In this document: one piece after another, positions 44,663 to 56,546 of the stretch
Layout of the letters: each line of letters opens with the position of its first letter
How positions within the stretch are numbered: the stretch's first letter is position 1
Source of the DNA: Nemertoderma westbladi
Lineage: Eukaryota > Xenacoelomorpha > Nemertodermatida > Nemertodermatidae
Assembly: GCA_032718475.1 (NCBI GenBank)
Contig: JAUCBJ010004847.1
Span: 1-64,000, forward strand
DNA length: 64,000 nt
Direction: 5' to 3'
Translations under genes and position numbers: made by a program
Notes under the pieces: model-generated
Told to the model about the DNA's origin: nothing
Database searches by the model: none
What the model saw: the letters and a program-made list of their open reading frames with translations, nothing else

Positions 44663-46008
44663 TACGGAAGCCCATAAGGGTCACCCTTTCGCGTGTGCGT
44701 GTGCATTCCTAAAAAATTGCTAAAGCTGTCTATGTGAGTGTTTACCTCTGTGTGTGAGTGTATAGCTCTGTGTGTGAGTGTTTACCTCTGTGTGTAAGTG
44801 TATACCTCTGTGTGTGAGTGTATACCTCTGTGTGTGAGTGTGTATACCTCTGTGTGTGAGTGTATAGGCCCATAAGGGTCACCCTATACGTGCGTGCAAA
44901 CAAATGAAATTTGATTATTGGAGGGTAATTTAAATAGGCCTCGCCAAATTAAATTTGTGTGTTGCTAGATGCAATTGTATATATAGACCTACAGTATAAA
45001 CAAAAAATGTTAAAAAATCGCAGTGTGCCCCAACTAATTACCATAAATCTATTGCTAAATTAGCACTCCTAATACATAGTCCCTATCCTTCCTATTCTTA
45101 TCTATCTACTTTCTACTCTACCTTACCTACATTATCTATCTACTTTCTACTCTACCTTACCTACATTATCTATCTATCTATATGCCATCTTCTTCTTCAC
45201 CTCTCTATTCTGCATCTGCAACACCCTACAGTATAATATTACTTCAAACCACTACTTACTACATCCATTCTATCAAATGTTACATATATTTACATTTTAT
45301 ATAATCCCATCCTCCTGGTGGGCAGCCGTTTACTAGCCCTGCTATTTGGCTGTTCTCCAGTACCCATTTATATAGAACTTACCATATATAGTATGTATTC
45401 ATGTTAATTTCTATTTTATACTGAGTTATTGTTATTTTGAATTATTATTTGAAGGGTAAAAATAAACATTGAAACATTGAAACATTAGGCCTATCTTGTT
45501 TTTACCTACTGCCAGGGCCTTCGTATTGCTGTACTGATACTGAATTAACTGTACCGGTACCTACTGCTGTACTAATACCTACTGACAGACTGACCTATTG
45601 GATTCCATACAGGACTCAGGTACTGCAGTATTAGTCTGTATTAGTGTAATAGTATTAGTGTAATACAGTAATATCCAATAAGTCAGTACTGCAGTAGGTA
45701 CCGGTACAGTTAATTCAGTAGTAGGTAAAAACAAGATATTTAAATTACCCTCCAATAATCAAATGTCATTTGTGTGCACGCACGTAAAGGGTGACCCTTA
45801 TGGGCCTATACACTCACACACAGAGGTATACACTCACACACAGAGGTATACACTCACACACAGAGGTATACACTCACACGCAGAGGTAAACACTCACACA
45901 CAGAGCTATACACTCACACACAGAGGTAAACACTCACATAGACAGCTTTAGCAATTTTTTAGGAATGCACACGCACACGCGAAAGGGTGACCCTTATGGG
46001 CTTCCGTA
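44663..46008. mobile_element. Long inverted-repeat element carrying a CACACAGAGGTATACACT array, split by a LINE-like insertion
   Basis: Left arm 44663-44934 pairs with right arm 45740-46008. Each begins/ends at TACGGAAGCCCATAAGGGTC and holds several 21-22 bp copies of GTGTGAGTGTATACCTCTGT. The arms continue inward at 45493-45595 against 45655-45740 (both with 'GTACCGGTACCTACTG'). Between the left arm and its inner part lies a 544-bp insertion. The whole is a large palindrome with no coding capacity. Confidence 0.85.
44942..45485 (+). mobile_element. 544-bp insertion with 7-bp target duplication
   Basis: It interrupts the foldback arm. TAGGCCT flanks it (44935-44941 and 45486-45492). It contains two copies of a ~34-bp unit CTACTTTCTACTCTACCTTA... 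at 45105-45172, then a CT-rich region, and ends with AATAAACATTGAAACATTGAAACATT, a short tandem tail as in CR1/I-like LINE 3' ends. Probably a 5' truncated LINE 3' untranslated region. Confidence 0.65.
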
Positions 46009-46169
46009 GAATATAAAGAATGTTCACTTTCTGGCATTTCGCCCTCCTGCAGTAGTGACGGAATGATGGAACTGATCTCCCTCGAAAATTATTTTTTTAT
46101 CTTTCAAATTTTTGACAAACTTTTTAAGTTTGTAGTATTGGTATATACATAGTTACAATGTTGCCCACC

Positions 46170-46400
46170 TACTTAAGAGATAAAGAAAATGTTCCAGAAT
46201 ATGGCGTAGGCCTATTTATTACATAGAAGAAATGGCCAGTAGCAGAAGCAAATACTTGCAACAATATTCGAATACCAGCCATAACTCAGGAACTCAGCTA
46301 TTTTGCAACTAAATTCTAATATTTTTACATATTTGGATTCCTTGAACGACCAGCTTTCCATTGCTACCAACAAGTTGCATTAATCGGCCTGCTGCATTGA
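46170..46400 (-). repeat. Inverted copy of the 40830 repeat
   Basis: It matches 40830-40975 on the opposite strand. Next to it are short truncated RTE-like tails. Confidence 0.55.
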
Positions 46401-46494
46401 AGCTGCATATTGAGATGCTATGCTGGCTTAACAAAAACATTTTGTAACAACCATGCAATCCACAATTGGCAAACCCAATGCAGCGTGAATTAAG

Positions 46495-46745
46495 AATGCT
46501 ATGCCGGCTTATCAACAAAGTTGCACTGCCACAACTCCCCACTCCCCATGACTTTTCGCGAGATTATCCGCATTTTCATGGCCTTCGAGTCCTTTAGGAG
46601 GCGTCTCACGAAAGTTATGGGCTGTCCACCATGCTTATCCACTACGCTCCATGGGTCTGCCAAAGTATACGATTGTGCACAGGCTGGTCCTCACGGCAAA
46701 AACAATGTCCTGCAAATCGGAGGCGGCTTTGTTCTATTTATATCG
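46495..46745 (-). pseudogene. RTE-like LINE 3' fragment
   Basis: A minus-strand fragment of the same RTE-like family, from about the EDQPVHNL region to the 'FVDKPAQHS' tail. It is much more diverged than the other copies and shifted in frame. Confidence 0.65.
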
Positions 46746-46947
46746 TTATGCGGCGTCTAGGAAACATGTTTTCTGTATCAATGACCCGAATACCTGATCT
46801 GACAACAAGTAAGTTAAAGTACAATAAGGTTGAAGAATAGCTGTAGAACGACAGGTGCAACATCGGGATAACTGAGAACTAAGTTTGAATGCCGTAACGA
46901 TTCCACTAATTATCAATTATTTAATTTATATTTTAATATAGGAGTTA

Positions 46948-47196
46948 ATGGCGAACTGCGTCGTTATTACCGGCGTACCTCTCCCTTACGACGAAGAGAT
47001 TGCCAGCACCCCTCCGCCTCTGCCAACCCCGCCGCCACCGGCTTCTCCGTCATATATTGGCGCTTCACCCGGTTCAGGACACCAGTCCACCACTGCCACG
47101 GGACCACTGAAAAGGCTCATCGAGAGTCAGGTCATCGCCTGGGGTGCGACCCTAGAAAATATGGACGATGTCACGGAAATAAAAAAAAAATTCTGA
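46948..47196 (+). CDS. Possible host exon or ORF, 82 aa, unrecognised
   Basis: A GC-richer frame in AT-rich surroundings, preceded by an acceptor-like TTTTAATATAG. It encodes a Pro-rich segment (TPPPLPTPPPPASPSY) then 'GPLKRLIESQVIAWGATLEN'. It ends in a Lys-rich tail at a poly-A run. The family is unknown. The composition jump and the AG start argue for a coding origin; the lack of a matching donor keeps confidence low. Confidence 0.35.
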   Translation: MANCVVITGVPLPYDEEIASTPPPLPTPPPPASPSYIGASPGSGHQSTTATGPLKRLIESQVIAWGATLENMDDVTEIKKKF

Positions 47197-47199
47197 AAG

Positions 47200-47542
47200 T
47201 TTCAGAAGTACTATTATCCTAAAAACTAAATTTATATTACACATATGTATACTGTATGCATGTTGGATTGTAGGCGTAGCTATTCCTATTACTATTACTG
47301 TATTTGATTGTGTGGACATGTATCATAACCTAAAATGCGCTTTTTAATGCTTAACTATTAGCTTTAATATTTTATTTTTTAGGAATATTAATGAAATTCA
47401 TATAATTATTATCCAATGAATTGCAGTTATTGTAACAACTGTACGTTACGTAACAATAATTGCTATCATTAATGGGGAATACTCAAGTATATTGTTATTA
47501 AGTTAGTGATTACTTTTGATGCGTTACGAGAGTATTGTACAT
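47200..47542. other. AT-rich non-coding spacer
   Basis: No gene or structured element recognised. Confidence 0.5.
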
Positions 47543-48147
47543 AAAAACACAAGGTAACAGTCTAAATGGCGGGTTTAAGTAAGCCCGGAAATACAATTTT
47601 GAAAATCGGCTGTAATTAGAACTACAGATTTGACGTCACTACGCAGTGCTCTGATAATTTCTTATATTGCTTTCAATGGAGGGTGATTTTAGATCTTTTC
47701 TTAGATTCATTTATACACATTTAATATCAATCATTTGACACGTAGCTTGTATCAATTGAAAGTGAAGATTAATTAACAATTAATTAATTAAATGCATGAT
47801 GATGATCGATGATGAAGATTGATAAAATGCTGTATTGCTGCTGGAAATACTGTTGGAAACAGCATTTTATCAACGTTCCTCGTCATTAATTTAGTCAATG
47901 TAGGTCATAAGACGCGCTAGATTCTCCACGTTTAATAGATATAATAAGCCACATGTGAAATGATTGAGATTTAATATTTATTTGAATGGTTTGAAAATCA
48001 CTGTCCATACAAACCAAGATAATATATTATCAGAGCACTTTGTAGTGACGTCAAACATGTAGCAGCCAATTACAGCCAGTTTTCAAAATTGGCTTCCCAT
48101 GCTTACTTAAACCCCCAATTTCGACCGTTTCCTCGTGTTTACACAAA
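47543..48147. mobile_element. Foldback element with ~200-bp inverted arms
   Basis: The left arm (47543-47765) and right arm (47930-48147) are imperfect inverse copies: both carry TGACGTCACT/AGTGACGTCA and AATTGGCTTCC-type sequence. The centre has a perfect 15-bp stem (47819-47833 against 47859-47873, core GATAAAATGCTGT) exactly at the element's midpoint. No coding capacity. A MITE or foldback element. Confidence 0.8.
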
Positions 48148-48209
48148 AAACACATCCCGTTACTCGATTCAGGGCACCTTGTTACCCCTTATTCAGTTAT
48201 ATTGCTTTA

Positions 48210-48600
48210 AATTGCTCAACAATTTTGTCGCGCAACAACCCTTCTTATGCAATAATTTATTTTAATCGTATAATTAATTTCTTTTTTTGGCTATCTATAT
48301 TATTCAATTTAAGTAATATATTGTATATATAATCATTTCTATCTGCGTTTAGGAATTATATTTAAATACAAAACAGGACGAGCACAACGAGGCTTATAAT
48401 ACCCTTCAATGGGTGGTAGATGTCGCGGTTATGTATTGGCGGATTGGAAGGGTGGGGGGGGGGGGGGGGGGGGTGCAGATTAAAAGGGCTGAACACGTAC
48501 TGTACCCCTTTCTTTAATTGATTGGTGGTGTGGGTAAATTTCTCAAATACTGATTTTGTGATACAGTCGCTCAGTTTTAATTTGTATATCATAACTGGGC
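48210..48600. other. Non-coding, poly-G run
   Basis: Contains a long G run at about 48452-48473 with no gene. The minus-strand frame at 48362 is a complement of low-complexity sequence. Confidence 0.5.
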
Positions 48601-48609
48601 CTCGTGCTG

Positions 48610-49041
48610 CGCGAAGGCCCCACGAACGTGTATCTTATACACTTGGTAAAACATTTATGGTGCTATCTTTGAGAGTGCCATCGCCAAACCAATGATCACT
48701 GGATTTAAGCAAATCAAGGCCGGAATCATAGACCAATACGCATGCATCTGGGTCATCATTTATGACACTGTCATATCTTAAAAAAGGGAACCATCAGAAG
48801 CTACCTGTAGAAAAGGCACCCGGCTTTGAATAGGGGGCATGCATAATGCAACAATGTAAAAAATTGTAAATAGGTCAACTATACATATATTATGTATCAC
48901 GTCATCATTATTATATATTAAATCGGAAGTCAAGGGAGCGGGCTCATCTCGTGGTCTCCCTCCATAACCAGCTTTCAAAAAGCGAATGTTCCACTTCAAA
49001 TTATCAACGGATGGGAGAAACGGAGCAGCAGCTTCATCCAA
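48610..49041 (-). pseudogene. Likely MULE-type transposase fragment
   Basis: The minus-strand frame 49041-48778 has LPSVDNLKWNIRFLKAG and 'GRPRDEPAPLTSD'. After a frame change come VLVYDSGLDLLKSSDHWFGD and 'GTLKDS'. That order (an Asn-rich lead-in, -YDSG-, -L--S-HW--DGT-K) matches the segment just before the first catalytic Asp region of FLYWCH-linked MULE transposases. The last 30-40 residues are lost at a stop near 48640. The match is by eye. Confidence 0.45.
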
Positions 49042-49580
49042 GACTGATGCTACTTACTGTTGAAGATATAATGGCATTGCATGGCAGTGCATGGTCGCTT
49101 GATGCACACAAATCGTGATAAACAACCTGCCAAAGGTTTATGAAACTGATAGCTATAGCCATCAACAACTAAGAGGGGTTTAGACTTTTCAGTGGACAAC
49201 TATTGTAACTGTTGTAAGATTTGCATGTAAAAATACTCAAAATAAGTATCTAACAGTAATACATAACCGGTAATTCTGTTTAAAGATAGCGATGTAAATT
49301 ATAAAATTAAAAGAAACCAGTAATTTGCAAAAATTAGGAAATTCTGGAAAATAACAATTATTCAAATGGAATAGTTATCAGAATATATTGCTATAACAAC
49401 TACAATACAACTGCTGCATTAATTATTAAAAACCTCACTATTAGAAGAATTGTCTTATCCTAAGTAGGGCCCCAATATTTAAAATTGTCATTGTTTATAT
49501 AATTATATATTACCAAATACAACTACTACTATTGCTAGGATCGGCACATGCTCATTGCACCTGCATTATATTACATATAT
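49042..49580. other. AT-rich non-coding spacer
   Basis: Nothing recognised. Confidence 0.5.
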
Positions 49581-49581
49581 A

Positions 49582-50046
49582 TTAAGAATGATGTGCTGGC
49601 TTGTCGACAAAATTGCACCACCACAACTCCCTATCACCCATTACATTTGCTAGATCATCCACATCTTCAAGGCCAGTGTCCTTTAAGATGCGTCTCAAGA
49701 AAGTCATGAGTTGACCACCATGCTTATTCACTCCATGAGGTCGCCAAAGCACAAGATTATGCCCTGGCTGGTCCTCACAGCGAAAGCAATGTCCTGCAAA
49801 GTGGAGGCGGTTCTGTTCAAGTGTCAAGCTTGGGGGAACCAATGAAACACCTCCAATGTTATATACTGTCTGGTTGGAGATGTGTGCATTGTACTTGATG
49901 AACCCGGCGTAGCATTCTTGTGAATGTGCCATCCAGTACCAAATACAATAGTTAGTACTTGACACAGTGAACCCGGCGTAGCATTCTTGTGAATGTGCCA
50001 CCCAGTACCAAATACAATAGTTACAATCATCCAGTACCAAATACAA
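49582..50046 (-). pseudogene. RTE-like LINE 3' fragment with a small tandem duplication
   Basis: Minus-strand 'YNAHISNQTVYNIGGVSLVP' through 'FVDKPAHHS', the family's C-terminus. Upstream, 49905-50060 is a tandem duplication of a 60-70 bp unit ('GAATGTGCCATCCAGTACC'). Because the unit length keeps the frame, the duplicated part reads as repeated protein. Confidence 0.8.
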
Positions 50047-50094
50047 TAGTTACAATAAGGTAGATAATTGCTAATATAATATAATAGCTTAATT

Positions 50095-50305
50095 GAATTC
50101 GGTCCTGGACAATTTGGTTCTTGACAATTCGGTCCCAAACAATTCGGTCCGGAACAATTCGGCACGGACAATTCGGTCCCATTAATATGTATGTTTTGGG
50201 ACCGAATTGTCCTAGTCGGTATCCGGACAATTTGGTCCCAAAACACTAAATAAATGGGATCATATTGTTCAAATTGTCCAGGACCAAAATTGTCCAGGAC
50301 CGAAT
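50095..50305. repeat. GGACAATTCGGTCC palindromic repeat array, copy 2
   Basis: At least eight motif copies in both orientations, with the core 'CCAAAACACTAAATAAATGG' matching copy 1. Confidence 0.8.
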
Positions 50306-50424
50306 TCCTGATTAGATTTCATTCTAATATTAACTGATTAACAAAAGTAATCAGAGAACTGCAAAAGTTTTCTGATTGGCTAGTAGAGAACCAACTCTCT
50401 CTCTCAATATCTCACTCAATATAT

Positions 50425-51345
50425 ATATATATATATAAATATATAGAAACAATGTGATCCAGTCTCCTATCAAAAATGAATCCTAACTACAAATAAACAC
50501 TTTAATAACTGTGTGTAAGTGTACTGTGAGTCCCTACCCTATCTAAATACAGTACAGTACCAATTGACCAATATAATACAGGAAATGAAACCAAATACTG
50601 AAATAGAGAACTAAACAAATCAGACCGGTAGTAAATAGATGAAACACAAAAACTGATTCACTAAAGCCTAACTAAATAAAATACATGAAACCAAAATAAG
50701 AATGAACCCAAATGAGAATAGTGACCAAATAGTGAACTACTATATCTAACCTGCATAATAAATAAATCTGTAATGGCTGTATTGCACAGTCTAATAATAG
50801 ATATGTTATATAATGGTATGAATACAGCAGTAAATAACAACCCAAAGACCATACAGACACCCCCCCCCCCCCAAAAAAAAAACACTGATAGAATAATGAC
50901 ACCCAATAGGAACTCCCAGAACTAGAGTAACGGAAGCAACTAGCTTTCAATAGGCTACAAGAGGCATACTGCACAAGAAATATATAAGAAACAATATGGG
51001 TACAGTACAACCTGAGTGGCGAAATATATATATAGAAACAATGTGATCCAGTCTCCTATCAAAAATGAATCCTAACTACAAATTAACACTTTACTGCACG
51101 AATAACTATCCTATATATTAGAAAATACAGGACTTTTAGTCCGACGAAAGGGGTAAGTGTACATACTAAATTTGATAAAAATAAAGGGTTTCAGGATTTA
51201 AACACTGTACCCGGGGAAACACAGCTCCATCATCAGCAGTGTACTGTGAGTCCCTACCCTATCTAAATACAGCACAGTACCAATTGACCAATATAATACT
51301 GTACAGGAAATGAAACCAAATACTGAAATAGAGAACTAATGAAAC
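50425..51345. repeat. Direct duplication with a ~140-bp difference
   Basis: 50435-50590 and 51015-51345 share the blocks GATCCAGTCTCCTATC and TGTACTGTGAGTCCCTACCC. The second copy has ~140 bp extra between them, including 'GGACTTTTAGTCC'. No coding; 50860-50872 is a C run. Confidence 0.75.
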
Positions 51346-51660
51346 GAAAAGTATGAAACGTAAGTGTGCAGTAAAACTCTGTGAAGATGGCAGCTGATCG
51401 GTAGACCCATTATTACAGCCACCAAGTGCACATAGTTTAACATTTACATACGATCATATAGAGCTAAGGATAGAAAATGCACATTAATTTACACATACAA
51501 AGCTACATACAGACATATATAGTAACATACATTAGCATATATAGTAACATACATATAAATCCTACAGTAGGCCTAGTAAAGAATACAAAAACTACTGTAT
51601 GGCACACATACTGTACAATTAGAAATAGAAACACTGGCGAGGATTTTGTCTCTTTTGGCC

Positions 51661-52440
51661 TTAACATGATTTTGAGGATTGGGAAAGTGAAAGAAAATTT
51701 GTAAGCTCTTTTTTGAATGAGAGGAAGCTTGCTGATTGGCGTATGGCTATTGGGATATTATTCCATACTGTTGGTGCTTGTACACTGATTGCTTGTTTTG
51801 CAATTTGCAGTCTTTTGCGAGGAATGTCGCAGTTATTGTTTGTAGAGTTTCGTGTCTGGTGGTCATGGATAGATGTCGTAAATCTTAGTAGTGATAGAAA
51901 CAAGTCAGAGGGAATTATGTTGTGAGTATATTTGTAACATAAAGATCCCACTTCCTTTATAAAAATTGTAAAAACTGTATTGTTAGTGGGTTAAAGTTGA
52001 TGTTGCCCCTAGATATTACAATTTGTTTGGCCCTTTGCTGTAGACGGTGAAGAGTTCCTATAGTCGCTGTCGGTTTGTCTCTATTATGATGCCTACGTTT
52101 TCTTTTGTATGGCCGGTTTGATGCAGTATTGTTGGTTGGTAAAGGTATTGAATATGAGCTTCCACCTTGGAAGGCCCAGATAGCATTACAGTAATGAAGG
52201 TATGGGTTTATTATAGTATGGTACAGTAGGTGTAGTCAGAACGTGTGGTGTTGCGAAATTTTTAACTTGTTCAGGATACCTATGTTTCTACTTAGTTTTA
52301 TGTGAATGTTTTGGTAGTGCGATTTCCATGGTAATCTTTCATCAATGAGGACACCTAGAAATTTGATAACTTTGTGTTGTTCAATTTGTGTACCATTGAT
52401 GTTAATGGCATTTTTACCGGTTTTAAGTAGGTTTTAAGTA
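51661..52440 (-). pseudogene. LINE RT C-terminal fragment (minus strand)
   Basis: Minus strand: a FLGVLIDERLPWKSH motif near 52340, then 'PYLHYCNAIW' near 52200, and the final frame 51951-51661 with TRNSTNNN...APTVWNNIPIAIRQS. These are post-catalytic RT motifs of CR1/Jockey-type LINEs. Separate family from the 17180 element. Broken by several frameshifts. Confidence 0.7.
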
Positions 52441-53689
52441 GATAGCAAATTGCACAAAAAAATATATATTTTGCCGCAAAAGCTTTTACAGTTGCTGTTA
52501 TAATAGGTGGGTCAGGTCTCTGCAAGCCAAACCAATTATCCTTGTGAACTTACTATCTACTACTGGGAAATAATTCCTTGAAATTTACCATGTCTCCAAT
52601 GCCCAAACCTCAACAATACAGCCAGGAGCGCATGATTATAGATCACGTATGACGTATACTGGTATACTGATTAGGCCTAATTCTGTAATTAGCCATGTAT
52701 TGCAGTACCGGTACTGGTCGCAGTCCTGAATTAGTGCCACCCTAATACCGGACTGGTAGCAATTGCCAACTACAGAACTACCGGTAGGCCTACTGAACTA
52801 GCATAGCACTACTGCACCACCACGCTCCTAGCAGCCTCCAGCCTGTTTACGGTTTAATATGTTAATTAAAGACTACCGGTGGTTATTATTGGTAGGACCG
52901 ACATAACGGTACTCTGTCTGGTTAATTGAGCTTCGTGCTGCGCGAAGGACCCACGATGGCCCCACGAATGTGTTAATTTTATTTTATGTTTAGAGTTTAC
53001 AGAGCTAAAAATATCAGTAATATTTCATGAGCTAGAATGCGGTTATCTCTTGTCCATGCAGCTCTAAATGTGGTTTCAGAAGCAGCTTTAGCACACTTTT
53101 TATATTCTCTTTTAATGTTTCTAGGCGAAATGGCAATGTTGATATGCAAAATATATTATAAATAAATTCTGCTGACAACCACAAATGACAACCATGAAAA
53201 ACGTTACTGCAGCAAGTTATTTCAACCAATACTCATATTTTAAAGATAATAACAGATATTAAAAATCATGCTAAAATGTCTCATTGAGCAGGAACGGTTC
53301 CTCGCTTTGTGCCATTTACCGATGAAGACATCAATAAAAGAAACAAGAATAAGTTAGAAAATAATATAATGGAAAGATTGAATCCACCAGTCCTTTACAA
53401 GCAAGTTTTCATTTCATGTTAAGAGCAATGCACAGTTCACACAAAAATACATCACTGCACAGCAACCACTTCAGTGGCTAAAGCTTTAGCTAAGCTCTCC
53501 AATTTAAACCTGACTACAACACGTGATTATGGCCTGCATCATTCCAAATCTAAGAATGCATATTTTGTACAATTGAGAAGATATGCCAGTGGACACTCAA
53601 ATTTGGGTGTACTGCTTAATAGTGTACATACATGTATATGCCTCTGAATATCATATCACAGTGGAACAACTGATAGCCATAGTACCTGC
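52441..53689. other. Non-coding region with scattered repeat ends
   Basis: No recognisable gene. 52930-52970 resembles the ends of the GTGGGGCG repeat (GTGCTGCGCGAAGG). Short frames at 53032 and 53583 have no family features; the end of the second one runs into RTE copy C. Confidence 0.5.
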
Positions 53690-54960
53690 CATAGTGCAGA
53701 TTGTGTGCTACTCTCCAACTAGTGTTGCCCCTGTAGGAAAATTTCTACCACAAGCTACAAGCAGCTACTGATGGGGTGGATCAGCATGCACTCTTAACAT
53801 TCCTGGGAGACTTTAATGCAAATCTGCATCAATCACCTACATCGCCCTGGGTCTATAGCAATAGTGTTAACCGAAATTCCGTCCATCTTCAGGATTTTAT
53901 CTCTGGAAATGGATTGTTTTCGGTTGGAATCCAGTTCAAGAAGCGAACTGGAAAGCTATGGACCCAGTGGTCACAAGTCCCAGATAGACCATATTCTATT
54001 TCGTAGCAAGTACAGGAGCTATATACAAGACGGTAATGCATTTACACTTCGACCCTTCTCCAGTGATCACCGCCTTATTGTGGCCAAGGTAAGACTTAGT
54101 CTGCGTGCTAGCAGAACAACGAAATCTGCCTTGCTGCGGCATGACTGGTCCTCTGTTGCAACAGCCAAGTGTGAGTGAGATCCAGTTTCACACTACACCT
54201 GAGCAACAGGTATGAGGCTGCAGAAACAGTTCCTGTATACCCACGAAACAGGAAAAGGGCCCCCTGGACTGACAACAAAATTCAGAAGTGCCGAAATAAC
54301 CTCTATAAGGCACAGAAAGAGTCCCGACTAGAGCACAGACTACAGCGGCCAAGAATGCAGTTAAGGCTGCATCTAGGTCCCTGAACAGGCAATACTCTGT
54401 TAATCTACAGGCGCTAATAAACCAACAGGTTGATGCCATCACTGATGCTGATGACAGCAGGCAATCACCCCATGCATGGAAATCGATCAACTTGCTTACT
54501 GGGTGGAAAAGCCAACCAACCACCAAGGTTAAGGCTGAATCACCAGCCGTTCGCCTCTATGGTTGGAAGGCCCACTTTGAAAAGCTCCTCAATGATCAAA
54601 TGATCAATGACCAAATCTCTGGATGGCACATTCACAAGAATGCTACGCCGGGTTCATTGTGTCAAGTACAATGCATACATCTCCAACCAGACACTATATA
54701 ACATTGGAGGTGTCTCATTGGTTCCCCCAAGCTTGAAACTAGAACAAAGTCGCCTCCGCTTTGCACGACATTGCTTTCGCCGTGAGGACCAGCCAGTGCA
54801 TAATCTTGTGCTTTGGCAGCCTCATGGAGTGAATAAGCATGGTGGACAGCCCATGACATTCTAGAGACGCATCTTAAAAGGACACTGGCCTTGAAGATGC
54901 GGATGATCTAGCAAAGCTGCTGCAATGCAGCATGCCGATCCTAGTAGTATAGTACCGATA
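53690..54960 (+). pseudogene. RTE-like LINE copy C (endonuclease plus 3' end, RT core deleted)
   Basis: It starts at 'IVCYSPTSVAPV', with the GDFNANLHQ and SDHRLIVAKVRLSLR endonuclease motifs near 53800-54100, the linker, and then at about 54615 jumps straight to 'SGWHIHKNA'/LDGTFTRM, so the RT palm is missing. It continues to the 3' tail GCCGATCCTAGTAG near 54955. Frameshifts are present throughout. Confidence 0.8.
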
Positions 54961-56540
54961 TTCAGGAACTATTGGGAAATCATATCCAACAGTGATGACA
55001 CATATGGTATCAATCATAAAAATTCACATCAATGCAGCTGCTCAGAAGTCGATGGAAGCAAGTATGCAGTCCAGATATGTATTGCTAAGGGGCGCCTTCA
55101 AATTACCTAGAACTATAGATCCCGATAGTATGATGTTAATGCCACACCTTTGACTATAACCAACACCTTCCTTAATGCATATGAATGCATTGTTTCTATA
55201 TCAAGACTAAAGCGATTCATAGGTGTCGGGAATGAGCATTTAGCTTCGAATCAAGAGATTGAAGATATTGAATGCACAAAGGCAAGATTAGAGGCCATAT
55301 CTGAAGATGGAACATATGTTCTCATAAACAAAATCATCAATATACATAAGAACTCGATGCCAAAGTCTGAGTTTTACGAAATGTTGAGTCGAATGTTCAT
55401 AAGTTTTGGTGAAGATAATGATATCGAAGCAATGATCATGAGTTTGCATCCCCATTACCTTTAAACATGCCCTACCTCAGCGTTGTCAGTATTACTATTA
55501 AGGCAGACTTAAACACTAACATTCGTAATTTAAATATGTTTTATGCTGATCCTTTTGTCTTTGACATTGCTCAGTATAACTCATAAAGAAGTGTGCAGTT
55601 CTCCTCAATGACCATATTATATAACCACCATTCTTACTTGGCATGGCACAAGGGGAAGGTGATAAGGTGACATGGCATTTCGTCTCGGATCCTTCTAAAT
55701 TCCTATACAGCAACAGCAACCTGATATTCAAGGAGGGTGAGAATATGAGAATTAAGAAGGATAACGATTTGTATATCATAATCCTAGATCCAGAAATCAT
55801 CATTTCAGAGAGATGGTATCGATTTCATCTTCTGCGGGTATCTATGATATCATTGAGTAGTATCTTTTTTAATATATTTCAATTTATTATTTTTTTAGCA
55901 CAATCCACCTTATTTCATTTCAATTATTAAATTATTTATTTCATATATTAATATATTTCTTCATAAACATGCAAATTTTTACTCATTACCGAAATTATTT
56001 TGTTATTGCCATTTTACTGAAATTATTTGCGATTATTATAATTAAAAATATTTTAAAATATAAAATAGGCCTAAGTAAAGGATTTTGAATAAAATCTGAA
56101 AAACCAAAACAATGAATGAGTCAAGAGCGAGGGCTCTGTAATTAGTAATAACGCTAATCAGCTGTAGGTTGTCAGCATAGCGAAGGGAACCCAAACATTT
56201 GTGTGTATGATATAGAACAGAAATATTATCTGAAATAAAACGTAATATTGGCATGTCGTGATTGGAGCCCTAGGCCTATGGAGCAATGACGGTAGACCTC
56301 TCAATGAATGTCAGCCAAAGACTCGTATTAAGACCATGTTCTCTCATTCCTATAGTGTCATGCGGAGCAGGGGGAGTAAAGAAATTGACTGGCCATTGAC
56401 CAGACCATAGCACATGATAGTGAATAGGTGAATCTTCCCTGGCGATGAGAGGAGCTAGGTTTTAGCAGTGGGATTGCATCCTAGTGGTTGGAATTAATGA
56501 TGTGTCACTCTACAGTATATGTATACAGTAGATCCATATT
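54961..56540. other. Mostly non-coding, with two unrecognised short frames
   Basis: Frames at 55150-55464 (104 aa) and 55643-55930 (95 aa) are charged, plausible proteins. The first has a compact helical-looking C-terminus with 'KSEFYEMLSRMFISFGEDND'; the second has GEGDKVTWHF. I recognise neither; they could be exons of one decayed gene. The rest is AT-rich. Confidence 0.3.
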
Positions 56541-56546
56541 GCTTAT

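Noticed and set aside
44700-46010. CRISPR-like array of 21-22-bp repeats
   Set aside because: The units are contiguous with no unique spacers, lie in both arms of a palindrome, and the DNA is eukaryotic.
51100-51240. Possible second hammerhead (GGACTTTTAGTCC...GACGAAA)
   Set aside because: No CUGANGA box is found at the required position, so the core is incomplete.
51470-51704. Small ORF with ...YIQTYIVTYISIYS...
   Set aside because: Derived from a short ACATATATAGTA repeat, not a gene.
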